Part shown: positions 43,829 through 51,669 of the stretch, piece by piece
Layout of the letters: each line of letters starts with the position of its first letter
How positions within the stretch are numbered: the first letter of the stretch is position 1
Assembly: GCF_947253065.1 (NCBI RefSeq)
Contig: NZ_CAMXWS010000012.1
Coordinates: forward strand, 1-56,278
Direction of reading: 5' to 3'
From: an uncultured Corynebacterium sp.
GTDB lineage: Bacteria > Actinomycetota > Actinomycetes > Mycobacteriales > Mycobacteriaceae
Length of the DNA: 56,278 nt
Made by a program: the position numbers and the translations under genes
Notes under the pieces: generated by a model
What the model was told of the DNA's origin: nothing
Database searches by the model: none
The model's input: the letters and a program-made list of their open reading frames with translations, nothing else

Positions 43829-44888
43829 GAATGCCCCCCAAAATTCTCTTTTTCACGTGCTCCGCCACCTCAAGAAGTCGTGAATCACGTGTAGCCCTCA
43901 GGTCGGAATAGACCAGCATGCTCAAAGCATAAGACCAACCAGAAAAAGCTTCTCCTCCGGTTCTAACCGCATCCTCTTCAACGCCAGCTACACTCCTCCA
44001 GAATGCCCGCCGGACAATCACGTTTCCCAAAGGGTCCCTCCGAATACGGGCATGCCTGACCACTTCCGTGAGGTCCGATTCGTGCCCCAAGTAGATGTCC
44101 ACAGAATCGCCGCCGCGCACCAGTTCTGGGACGGCGCGCTCCCCACTGACACTTCCAAGCGGTGAAAGCCCCTCAAAACTTTCCACCTCCGCGTGTCCGC
44201 GGAATAGCTCAAGGCGCTTTCCTAGGGCGGCGGGATAGGCATCCGCCCACGCATCTATGAGCGGACCCAACTTGTCGGGCTCAAAGCGGAAACCACCATC
44301 CGCTTTGAACAGGTACCCCGCTTCGAGCAAGAGGCCGAGTGTTTGCACAGTAGTCCCCACAGAGGTGTCGCTCTCCTGCGCGATTTCGCGGGTGGGCGCA
44401 CCCAACAGCTCTGGGCGGGACAGTAGGAGACCAGAAACTTGTGCCCGGCGTGGAGCGAAAAGATTCTGAGCAGCTGAGGATTGTGTGCGCACCGCAGGGT
44501 TTGCGGCCTGCCGGGAACTTCCGGCGCTACGGGTCCTCCCTCTCACATCCACGAACAGCTGCCCCTTTTCGATGAAACAATTCCCCCGTTCATCGAGGTA
44601 CATGATTCCGTGCTGCCTGAAGTGATCTGCCCACGACGGAGTGATGCGGGGGCAGTAAACGAATGCCCCACTCTCGAGCTTCTGCGACCGGGACATATTC
44701 GTCCCGAGCTCGCGGTAGTGCAGAGTAGTTTCAAAGGCCGGAAAACCAGGTTGCTCACGAGAATCGACAACCCTCACATTTACTCGGTCATTAACCTCCG
44801 CATCTTTTTCAGGCTCCGCAGAACGGAACCGCAGCGGGAGATCCTCCCGTTCCAAAACCCGGTTCGCTACTTCAACTACGTTGCGCAT
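43818..44888 (-). CDS. AbiEi-like antitoxin/transcriptional repressor
   Basis: 356 residues from the ATG at 44888 (MRNVVEVANRVLERE). A winged-helix segment is visible near the middle (REIAQESDTSVGTTVQTLGLLLEAGYLF). The C-terminal half includes an SVDIYLGHESDLTEVVRHARIRRDPLGNVIV segment. It matches the COG4861-like, AbiEi-related proteins found before AbiEii-type nucleotidyltransferases. The frame is open upstream through the palindrome, but the chosen start leaves the operator outside. It likely represses its own promoter via the 36-bp palindrome. Confidence 0.78.
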   Translation of the reverse strand: MRNVVEVANRVLEREDLPLRFRSAEPEKDAEVNDRVNVRVVDSREQPGFPAFETTLHYRELGTNMSRSQKLESGAFVYCPRITPSWADHFRQHGIMYLDERGNCFIEKGQLFVDVRGRTRSAGSSRQAANPAVRTQSSAAQNLFAPRRAQVSGLLLSRPELLGAPTREIAQESDTSVGTTVQTLGLLLEAGYLFKADGGFRFEPDKLGPLIDAWADAYPAALGKRLELFRGHAEVESFEGLSPLGSVSGERAVPELVRGGDSVDIYLGHESDLTEVVRHARIRRDPLGNVIVRRAFWRSVAGVEEDAVRTGGEAFSGWSYALSMLVYSDLRATRDSRLLEVAEHVKKRILGGIRER

Positions 44889-44902
44889 GCCCCCTAGCCT
44901 AA

Positions 44903-44938
44903 TGATCAACATTATTGAGCGCTCAATAATGTTGATCA
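44903..44938. promoter_or_regulatory. Perfect 36-bp palindrome, AbiE operator
   Basis: TGATCAACATTATTGAGC (44903-44920) is followed by its exact reverse complement (44921-44938) with no spacer, ending 15 bp before the antitoxin ATG. AbiEi proteins repress their own operon by binding inverted repeats (established for the family). The lack of a loop argues against a terminator. Confidence 0.82.
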
Positions 44939-45000
44939 ACTTTTTCTGGCGTTTCTCCGAAAGTAAATTGCGCGACCGTAGCTTGGTCTGCGGCGGGATA

Positions 45001-45016
45001 TGCAATGATATTGCGC
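45001..45016. promoter_or_regulatory. Queuosine-salvage element, copy 2
   Basis: TGCAATGATATTGCGC ends directly at the ATG at 45017 of yhhQ and is identical to the element before gluQ. Its placement over a presumed -10 region of a leaderless promoter suits repression. Confidence 0.65.
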
Positions 45017-45691
45017 ATGTCGAACCCTGTTTCCCACCCGCACCCCATCGCGCGCTCGCCGTACCCGTATCTGCTGGCAGTGTTCTGCGCAGTCTTCCTC
45101 ATCTCCAATATCACCGCACAGAAGGGAGTGGAGCTCGGACCGCTGGTCACCGACGGTGCGTTCTTCCTCTTCCCCATCTCCTATGTCATCGGTGACGTGA
45201 TCGCCGAGGTCTACGGCTTCAAGGCTGCGCGCCGTGCCGTGTTCACCGGCTTCGGCATCGCGCTGCTGGCCGTGGCGTCCTTCTATATCGCCATCTGGCT
45301 GCCCGCCGCTGGTTTCTACGACATGCAGGACACCTTCTCCGCCGTCCTAGGCTTGCTGCCGCGCATCATCCTCGCTTCGCTGACCGGCTACGTTGTGGGC
45401 CAGCTGCTCAACGCGTGGGTGCTGCAGAAGATGAAGGACCGCTTCGGCACCGACCGCCTGTGGGCACGCCTGATCGGCTCCACCATCGTCGGTGAATTCG
45501 CCGACACCCTGTTGTTCTGCTCCATCGCCGCTGGTGTGATTGGCGTGGACTCGGTGGGCACGTTCGTGAACTACGTTGTGGTTGGCTTCCTGTGGAAGAC
45601 CCTCATGGAGGTCGTCCTCCTGCCCATCACCTACCCGACCATCGCTGCCGTGCGACGCGCCGAGGAGCGCGCGAGCGCGGTGACGGCTTAA
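45017..45691 (+). CDS. yhhQ: Queuosine precursor transporter (YhhQ/QPTR family)
   Basis: 224 residues from the ATG at 45017 (an ATG four codons earlier lies inside the palindrome). About six helices carry the VUT_1 family motifs FLISNITAQKGVELGP, ISYVIGDVIAEVYGFKAAR, and WARLIGSTIVGEFADTLLF. The family imports preQ0/preQ1 or queuine for tRNA modification. Together with gluQ and tgt it forms a salvage pathway; no de novo queCDEF genes occur here. Its TAA overlaps the PIN toxin stop in convergent orientation. Confidence 0.92.
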   Translation: MSNPVSHPHPIARSPYPYLLAVFCAVFLISNITAQKGVELGPLVTDGAFFLFPISYVIGDVIAEVYGFKAARRAVFTGFGIALLAVASFYIAIWLPAAGFYDMQDTFSAVLGLLPRIILASLTGYVVGQLLNAWVLQKMKDRFGTDRLWARLIGSTIVGEFADTLLFCSIAAGVIGVDSVGTFVNYVVVGFLWKTLMEVVLLPITYPTIAAVRRAEERASAVTA

Positions 45692-46107
45692 TCCGACCAG
45701 GGGTTGATGCACGGTACCCGGAATGGGATGAAGTCACGCTCATTCCGGGTCACAACAGCGAGACCATGCAGCTGCGCTGTTGCCGCGATGAAAGAATCCG
45801 CCAGAGGGCGGGGATCATCCACGTGCAGGCGAGCCGCATGCGCAGCAACCGCAGCATCAAACGGTAGTACCCGCCCTTCGAAGGACGGTTTCACCTGATC
45901 TTCGAGCCACGCCCGTAGTTTCGCGCCTTGCACTGGATCGCGGCGTTCCTTCAGCGACACCCCCAGCTCAAGCTCGAAGATGGTGACGGCCGAGAGAAAT
46001 TGCTCGACAAGCGGATGTTTTGTCGACCAGGCCAACACTCCGGGATTGACTCTCGAGGCGGGCTTTCGAAGCTCGCTGACCACGTTGGTGTCCAGCAAGA
46101 AGCTCAT
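45688..46107 (-). CDS. PIN-domain toxin (VapC/FitB type)
   Basis: 139 residues. A PIN nuclease with the acidic residues in LLDTNVVSELRKP (Asp), IFELELGV (Glu), DPRPLADSFIAATAQ (Asp) and VVTRNERDF (Asp). VapC/FitB toxins are ribonucleases, many cutting tRNA anticodon loops or rRNA. It overlaps its Phd-type antitoxin by 4 bp (ATGA). Confidence 0.92.
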   Translation of the reverse strand: MSFLLDTNVVSELRKPASRVNPGVLAWSTKHPLVEQFLSAVTIFELELGVSLKERRDPVQGAKLRAWLEDQVKPSFEGRVLPFDAAVAAHAARLHVDDPRPLADSFIAATAQLHGLAVVTRNERDFIPFRVPCINPWSD

Positions 46108-46343
46108 AGCTCCGGATCCCTCAGGCCGAAATCCATCCGGGGCGGCTCAAACTCAATGTCCTCTTCCATGTGGAGGCGGCTCGCCCAATTGGACGTGTTC
46201 GCCACGAGCTCTTTGTAACGCTCCGCCGACAGCAGCACATGCGATGCACGGCCGCGGTCAGTGATCACCACTGGCCCTTCTAGCGCAGCGCGCTTAGCGG
46301 CGCTGACATCGCGGTTGAATTCCCGGGCGCTCAGCGTTGTCAT
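46104..46343 (-). CDS. Phd/YefM-family antitoxin
   Basis: 79 residues. The N-terminal Phd fold is SAREFNRDVSAAKRAALEGPVVITDRGRASHVLLSAERYKEL. The C-terminal tail (MEEDIEFEPPRMDFGL) is the toxin-binding part. AGGAGG lies 6 nt before the ATG. It probably autoregulates through the dyad at 46355-46372. Confidence 0.9.
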   Translation of the reverse strand: MTTLSAREFNRDVSAAKRAALEGPVVITDRGRASHVLLSAERYKELVANTSNWASRLHMEEDIEFEPPRMDFGLRDPEL

Positions 46344-46354
46344 CTCACACCTCC

Positions 46355-46372
46355 TGTAGGTACATACCTACA
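46355..46372. promoter_or_regulatory. Phd/PIN operator dyad
   Basis: TGTAGGTA-CA-TACCTACA, a perfect 8+2+8 inverted repeat 12 bp upstream of the antitoxin ATG and overlapping its ribosome-site region. Confidence 0.78.
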
Positions 46373-46384
46373 TCCTAGGAAGTT

Positions 46385-47647
46385 TTACCGCCCCGCGTAA
46401 TAGCGCCCGAGGAACTCGTCGCGGTAGGCCTCGTAGTCGCCGGCGTCGATCGCGGCGCGAATATTATCCACCAGGCGCACCATGAATTCGAGGTTGTGCA
46501 GGGTGCACAGGGTGCCGGCGAGAAATTCCTTCGCGCGCAGCAGGTGGTGGATATAGGCGCGGGAGTAGTTCTCGGAGACGTAGCCGCCGAATTCCTCGTC
46601 CACGCCGGAGAAATCGCGGCGGAAGCGGGCGGCCATGAGGTTCATGCGGCCGTCCAGGGTGTACACGCCACCGCGGCGACCGAGGCGGGTCGGGGCGACG
46701 CAGTCGAAGGTGTCGGCGCCCGCTTCGATGGCGGTGAACAGGTCGTCGGGTTCAGAGATGCCCAGCAGGTGCCGGGGCTTGTCCTCCGGGAGCTCGTCAG
46801 TGACCCAGCCGACGATAGTGCCCAAGTTCTCCTTCTCCAAGGCGCCGCCGATACCGAAACCACCGAAGCCGCGACGGCCTTCAGCGCGGGCTTCCTCATC
46901 GAGGGCGAGAAGACCATGGGTAGCTTGTCGACGCAGGTCCTCGTACTGCGCACCCTGCACCACACCCCACAAGGACTGGAGCGGTTTGTCAGGGCGGGCC
47001 TGGGTGAGACGCTCGTGTTCAAGCAGGCAGCGACGGGCCCATTGGCGGGTGCGCTCCACGGAATGCTCCTGGTAGGCGCGGGTGTCTACGAGGGTGGTCA
47101 GTTCATCGAAGGCGAACATGATGTCCGCACCCAATTGGTGCTGGATCTGCATGGACACTTCCGGGGTGAAGCGGTGCGAGGAGCCGTCGATGAATGATTT
47201 GAAGTCCACGCCGTCGTCGTCGACACGCGCCATGCGGTCTTTGTTAGCGGCGCGGATGTCTTCGTCGGTGAGTCCAGCAACGTCCATGGCCAGGACTTTC
47301 TTGAAGCCAACGCCAAGGCTCATCACCTGGAAACCACCGGAATCGGTGTAGGTGGGGCCGTGCCAGTTTTCAAAGGCGGCCACTCCCCCGGCCTCATCGA
47401 CGATATCGGGACCAGGCTGCAGGTAGAGGTGGTACGCATTGGACAAGATCGCCTGCGCACCAGTCTGACGGATCTGGTCCGGGGTGAGCGTTTTCACCGT
47501 GGCCTTCGTGGCCACCGGGATGAACGCGGGAGTTTGAATCGGGCCGTGCGGGGTGTGAATGACACCGGTGCGGCCGTGGCGGCCCGGGGCTTCCTCAAGG
47601 CGAGTGCCTACTTCGAAGCTGAGGTCGGTGTTGAGTGTGTCAGTCAT
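46385..47647 (-). CDS. tgt: tRNA-guanine(34) transglycosylase with altered zinc site
   Basis: 420 residues. It exchanges G34 of GUN-anticodon tRNAs for queuine or preQ1. The catalytic framework is present: TDSGGFQVMS (base aspartate), FDCVAPTRLGRRGG (nucleophile aspartate) and SRAYIHHLLRA. The usual C-x-C-x2-C zinc ligands are replaced (F353, G355, S358 in the segment DEEFGGYVSENYSR), while the partner histidine remains (TLHN, H384). The cysteine of FDECT is also Leu. It starts within the stop of the MMPL gene (4-bp overlap). Confidence 0.92.
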   Translation of the reverse strand: MTDTLNTDLSFEVGTRLEEAPGRHGRTGVIHTPHGPIQTPAFIPVATKATVKTLTPDQIRQTGAQAILSNAYHLYLQPGPDIVDEAGGVAAFENWHGPTYTDSGGFQVMSLGVGFKKVLAMDVAGLTDEDIRAANKDRMARVDDDGVDFKSFIDGSSHRFTPEVSMQIQHQLGADIMFAFDELTTLVDTRAYQEHSVERTRQWARRCLLEHERLTQARPDKPLQSLWGVVQGAQYEDLRRQATHGLLALDEEARAEGRRGFGGFGIGGALEKENLGTIVGWVTDELPEDKPRHLLGISEPDDLFTAIEAGADTFDCVAPTRLGRRGGVYTLDGRMNLMAARFRRDFSGVDEEFGGYVSENYSRAYIHHLLRAKEFLAGTLCTLHNLEFMVRLVDNIRAAIDAGDYEAYRDEFLGRYYAGR

Positions 47648-50064
47648 GCTGCTGCGTGCTCCTTTTCAAACTGGCGTTCCAGCTCTTCGCCTTCGATGTC
47701 CAAGTTGGGCAAAATGCGGTCGAGCCATTTGGGCATCCACCAGGTGGAATTGCCCAAGATGAACATTGTGGCGGGGACGAGCGCCATGCGGATAAAGAAT
47801 GCGTCGAAGAGTACGGCTGCGCCGAGCGCGAAGCCGAAGATCTTGATGAATGGCAGTGGTTGGTCAATGAATGCGACGAACACCGCGATCATGATGATGG
47901 CTGCGGCGGTGACAACGCGCGCGCCGCGAACGAAGCCTTCCACGGTGGATTCGGCAACGGCATCGAGGACGGCTTCCGAGTCATCATCGGGGCGGCGCAG
48001 GCGGGTGAATTGCTCGCGCATGCGCGTGACCAGGAAGACTTGGTAGTCCATGGCCAAGCCAAAGGTGACGCCGATGAGCAGGATCGGCAGGAAAGACAGG
48101 ATCGGTCCCGGGGTGTTGACCAACCCGAACGCGCCCTTTTGGAAGACCTCGACGGTCGCGCCGAATGCCGCGCCGACGGAGAGCAGGAAGCCCAGGCCAG
48201 CGATGAGCGGCACCATGATCGAACGGAACACAAGAATGAGCAGCAAGACTGCGAGCCCGACGACGATCGCGAGGTACAGCGGCATCGCGCCAGCGAGCTC
48301 TTCGGTGATGTCCATCTGCACGGCGGTGAATCCAGTCAGACCGATGTGAGCACCGGTCGCGTCTTCAATCTCGGCGTCGACTTCGCGCAGGGCATGAGCG
48401 GTTTCCACCGTGTACTTGTCATCCGGGCCCGTCAACGGGGTGGCCATGATCTGCGCGGCCGTCATGTCGTCATTGACGCCAACGAGCTGTGCATGCTTGA
48501 TGCCCGCCACAGTGCCCGCGCGTTCCATCGCGTACATGAAGGAGGACAGCGCTGCTTTTCGCTTATCGACGTCCCCCGTCCCCTCTTCCACCGCCTCATC
48601 CGGGATGAAACGCATGTAAGGAGCGAGAGCCTCGGATTCTGGGTTGGCGTCGTGGGCATCAACGACGAGCAGGAAGGGCGCGTTCACGCCCTCCCCGAAG
48701 CCTTCGGCCATGAGATCGGCGGACTTGCGCTGCGTGGTGTCGGTATCGCTATTGGAATCTGATGGCAGGGACATCTCCATATCCAGCACCGGCAATGAGC
48801 AGATACCAAGAAGAATGACTACGCCAGCCATCACCGTCGCTGGTGTTTTCCGCACAATATTGACCCACGTGCGGCCCAGCGAACGGGTGTTCAGGTCCTT
48901 CGCTGGACGGTTTCCTGGGCCAGGGTTTCCAGCAACGCCGGGGATCTTGGCGGCGAAGATCTTATCGCCAAGCAACCCCATCAGTGCAGGCAGAAGAGTG
49001 ATTGCCACGAGCACCGCAATCGCGACCGTTGCAGCGGCGGACAGACCCATCCAGGAGAGGAATTCGATCTGTGCCAGCACCAACGCAACAAGCGCGGTGA
49101 AAACAGTCGCGCCAGCAAACACCACTGAGGAACCAGCAGTGCCAACGGCTAATCCAGCTGCCTCCGGCCCGGGCAGACGACGACGTTCCTGCTTGAAACG
49201 GGAAAGAATGAACAGCGCGTAGTCAATGCCCACTGCAAGCCCGATCATCACGGCCATGACTGGCGTGACTTCATTGAGCTCAGTGAACCGGGTGGCCATG
49301 AGGATCAGGAAGGTGCCCAAACCAACACCGATAACAGCGGTGATCACCGGCATGCCTGCCGCCACCAGAGAACCGAAGGTGACCAGCATGACGATGAAGG
49401 CCACACCGATACCGATGATCTCACTGGTGGTCTTGATCTCGATCGGCTCGCCGAAGCCCGGACCACCTGCTTCAACCTGCAGGCCCTTGGAGCGACCCAA
49501 TTCAAGCGCGCCGTCGACCGCAGCACGTTCCTCATCGGTGACCTGCATGGAGGTCTCTGCACCGAATTCAAAGGTGGTGTAGCCGATCCGGCCATCGCTG
49601 GAGAGCAAACGAATATTGTCCGCGTCTGCCTGCGCACGTTCTTCCGGCAGACCCATCTCCGTCATCTGGGAAACGATCTGCTCCGTCAACTCTTTATTCA
49701 CCGTGACGGGATTGCCAAAGCGCTGAGTGCCACGGATATCCGGCAGGTTGTCTTCGATATAGCCGATTGTCTCGTCGATGGCGGCCATATTTTCTGGGTC
49801 ATCAAGCCGCTGCCCATCTGGCGCTTTGAACACGAGGTTCACCGACGGCGCTTGCACCGGGTCGCTCTGCCCGGGGAAATTCTCGCCCAAGGACTCGAGC
49901 GCATCGATAGACGGAGTGCCCGAGATTTTGAAATCCGACGAGAGAGGCTTCGACAGCGTCAACGCACCCGCCACCCCAGCGGCAAAGAGCAGCAGCCAGG
50001 CAATGATGACCTTCCACTTGTTCAGGAAGGACCACTTGCCTAGCCGGTAGAGGAAAGTCGCCAC
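47644..50064 (-). CDS. MMPL-family RND transporter
   Basis: 806 residues, two MMPL repeats with about 12 transmembrane helices. It has TEVIGIGVAFIVMLVTFGSLVAAGMPV and GLAVGIDYALFILSRFKQERR in the first half, and VFRSIMVPLIAGLGFLLSVGAAFG with FGLAMDYQVFLVTRMREQF (the Asp-Tyr proton relay) in the second. Such proteins export lipids, mycolates or drugs. The GTG start follows GAAAGGA. A 15-bp inverted repeat lies just upstream. A motif copy is at 48561-48571. Confidence 0.92.
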   Translation of the reverse strand: MATFLYRLGKWSFLNKWKVIIAWLLLFAAGVAGALTLSKPLSSDFKISGTPSIDALESLGENFPGQSDPVQAPSVNLVFKAPDGQRLDDPENMAAIDETIGYIEDNLPDIRGTQRFGNPVTVNKELTEQIVSQMTEMGLPEERAQADADNIRLLSSDGRIGYTTFEFGAETSMQVTDEERAAVDGALELGRSKGLQVEAGGPGFGEPIEIKTTSEIIGIGVAFIVMLVTFGSLVAAGMPVITAVIGVGLGTFLILMATRFTELNEVTPVMAVMIGLAVGIDYALFILSRFKQERRRLPGPEAAGLAVGTAGSSVVFAGATVFTALVALVLAQIEFLSWMGLSAAATVAIAVLVAITLLPALMGLLGDKIFAAKIPGVAGNPGPGNRPAKDLNTRSLGRTWVNIVRKTPATVMAGVVILLGICSLPVLDMEMSLPSDSNSDTDTTQRKSADLMAEGFGEGVNAPFLLVVDAHDANPESEALAPYMRFIPDEAVEEGTGDVDKRKAALSSFMYAMERAGTVAGIKHAQLVGVNDDMTAAQIMATPLTGPDDKYTVETAHALREVDAEIEDATGAHIGLTGFTAVQMDITEELAGAMPLYLAIVVGLAVLLLILVFRSIMVPLIAGLGFLLSVGAAFGATVEVFQKGAFGLVNTPGPILSFLPILLIGVTFGLAMDYQVFLVTRMREQFTRLRRPDDDSEAVLDAVAESTVEGFVRGARVVTAAAIIMIAVFVAFIDQPLPFIKIFGFALGAAVLFDAFFIRMALVPATMFILGNSTWWMPKWLDRILPNLDIEGEELERQFEKEHAAA

Positions 50065-50085
50065 GGGGATCCTTTCGAAAAAGCA

Positions 50086-50153
50086 AGAAGTTCGTGGTTT
50101 GGGTGGAAGAAACGGCGATATTTCACCGAAGTCTACCTAAACCACGAACTTCT
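50086..50153 (-). promoter_or_regulatory. 15-bp perfect inverted repeat upstream of the MMPL gene
   Basis: AGAAGTTCGTGGTTT (50086-50100) and AAACCACGAACTTCT (50139-50153) with a 38-nt spacer. Read on the minus strand it follows tRNA-Ser(CGA) and is trailed by TTGCTTTTTCG. It may terminate the tRNA transcript, attenuate the MMPL gene, or act as an operator. Confidence 0.6.
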
Positions 50154-50158
50154 CAATA

Positions 50159-50246
50159 TGGCGGTAGCGGCGGGATTTGAACCCGCGGAGGTTTTACCCT
50201 CACTCGCTTTCGAGGCGAGTACCTTCGGCCGCTCGGACACGCTACC
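50159..50246 (-). tRNA. tRNA-Ser(CGA)
   Basis: Type II tRNA of 88 nt with encoded CCA. The acceptor GGTAGCG pairs with CGCTACC, the anticodon stem is CTCGC/GCGAG, the loop CTCGAAA gives anticodon CGA, and the long variable arm and a GTTCAAATC T-loop are present. Confidence 0.95.
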
Positions 50247-50312
50247 GCAGAACAGAGTAGCGGTAGCGTGGCCAGGGCACCAAATTCCTAGGCACTCGCC
50301 CCGGGCGACGGA

Positions 50313-50525
50313 CTAGTTCTCGTCGCGAGCGTCCTGGATCTTGCCAGCGACCTCGTTGGCCTTGTCCTTGATAGCGTCCCCAGCCTCGTTCAGCTTGTCC
50401 TTAGCTGCACCGGTGAGCTGGTCAGCCTTGCCCTCGTTTGCCAGGGAGTCATTATCAGTAACGTTGCCCAGAGCTTCCTTAGCGTCGCCCTTGACCTGGT
50501 CCAGCTTGCCGTTGAGATCAGCCAT
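50313..50525 (-). CDS. CsbD-family stress protein
   Basis: 70 residues, nearly all charged and helical, with the CsbD pattern NGKLDQVKGDAKEALGNVTDND. A second degenerate unit (KADQLTGAAKDKLNEAG, KDKANEVAGKIQDA) resembles late-embryogenesis repeats. It is usually induced under general stress; the molecular role is unknown. The start at 50525 is 8 nt after AAGGAG; an ATG two codons earlier is too close. Confidence 0.9.
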   Translation of the reverse strand: MADLNGKLDQVKGDAKEALGNVTDNDSLANEGKADQLTGAAKDKLNEAGDAIKDKANEVAGKIQDARDEN

Positions 50526-50631
50526 GATCATTTCTCCTTCTAAATTGATTTCGCTTACTGGGCCCATGGTAGGGAAATCAATGTGTCCTTTGGATAACGA
50601 TTCAGTGTCAATCGGCTATGTACACAGCTGA

Positions 50632-51093
50632 TCAGCGCAAACGGCCAAAGAATCCGCTCATTAACTCGGCGGTCTCTGCTTCTAGGACGCCGCCGCGCAC
50701 TTCGACGGTGTGCAGATGGGAGGGGTCGCGGAGGACGTCGATAAGCGATCCCACGGCTCCCGTCTTCGGCTCGTACGCACCGAAGACCAAGCTCTTGATG
50801 CGAGCGCCGAGGATCGTTCCTGCGCACATTGTGCACGGCTCTAAGGTGACCACAAGTTCGCAGCCATCAAGCCGCCATGTGCCGAGTGCGCGCGCCGCAT
50901 TTCGCGTTGCGACGACTTCCGCATGCGCCGTCGGATCCTGCTCCGTTTCGCGCAAATTCGTGCCGGTGGCGATCTCTTTTCCATCTGGGCCAAAGATCAC
51001 GGCACCGACCGGGATATCCGCAGCTGGCGTGGTGCGCGCGACCTCTATCGCACGACGCATGCGCTGCTGCGCGAGCTTTTTCAACTGGCTCAT
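50632..51093 (-). CDS. tadA: tRNA-specific adenosine deaminase
   Basis: 153 residues. Zinc-dependent deaminase with HAEVVATRN (zinc His and catalytic Glu) and PCTMCAG (zinc cysteines). It converts A34 to inosine in tRNA-Arg(ACG), needed to read CGN codons. It lies downstream of the TadA-associated protein with a 12-bp gap. A CGTCGATAAGC copy lies in the gene at 50736-50746. Confidence 0.94.
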   Translation of the reverse strand: MSQLKKLAQQRMRRAIEVARTTPAADIPVGAVIFGPDGKEIATGTNLRETEQDPTAHAEVVATRNAARALGTWRLDGCELVVTLEPCTMCAGTILGARIKSLVFGAYEPKTGAVGSLIDVLRDPSHLHTVEVRGGVLEAETAELMSGFFGRLR

Positions 51094-51105
51094 GGTGGTG
51101 AAAGA

Positions 51106-51630
51106 CTAGTGCAGGACGCGATCGAGCTCATCGATGAAGCCAAGCTCATCAGCAATGGCATCGATGACGTCGGACGGGTCGGCCTCCGCGTCGTCGATAA
51201 GCACGCTCATGACCTCTTCGCTCACACCGACGTCTTCCAGGATGCTGAAGTCGCCGTCGGCCCAGCCGTCAATATTGTCCAGCTCATCTGGGTCGATGTC
51301 CGGGATGTCAATAGATGCGGTGTCTAGAATCTCGGCCGCGAAATCATCGTCGACCGCCATCGTCGCATCGGAAATGAGCACGCGCGTGCGTGACGGCCCG
51401 GGACGAACAATGACGAGGTATTCCTCCTCAACATTGAGCAAAGCGAACGCCGCACCCTCACTGCGCAAGCCCCGAACGGCATCAATCGAGGTATCTAAAT
51501 TCTCAAAATCATCATCGAATTCCGCGACCGCCCATCCGCCATCGCGCCTGGCTACGGTAACCGCGAAGCCATCTTCAAAGCCACCGTCATCCCCGGCACT
51601 ATGGCCTGCGTATCCGCGTCCTTCACTCAT
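51106..51630 (-). CDS. tRNA adenosine deaminase-associated protein
   Basis: 174 residues, acidic (DDGGFEDGF, FDDDFENLDTS). It matches the actinobacterial family always found before tadA. No catalytic motif was seen; the partner function is inferred only from the constant gene pairing. It is divergent from tyrA. A CGTCGATAAGC copy is at 51192-51202. Confidence 0.85.
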   Translation of the reverse strand: MSEGRGYAGHSAGDDGGFEDGFAVTVARRDGGWAVAEFDDDFENLDTSIDAVRGLRSEGAAFALLNVEEEYLVIVRPGPSRTRVLISDATMAVDDDFAAEILDTASIDIPDIDPDELDNIDGWADGDFSILEDVGVSEEVMSVLIDDAEADPSDVIDAIADELGFIDELDRVLH

Positions 51631-51669
51631 GCCTAGTAAGACTACGCGCGTTATGGAAAGCTTGGGAGG

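Noticed and set aside
44903..44938. 36-bp palindrome as a terminator
   Set aside because: It has no loop and lies upstream of the antitoxin gene; the T-run on the plus strand follows only antisense sequence.
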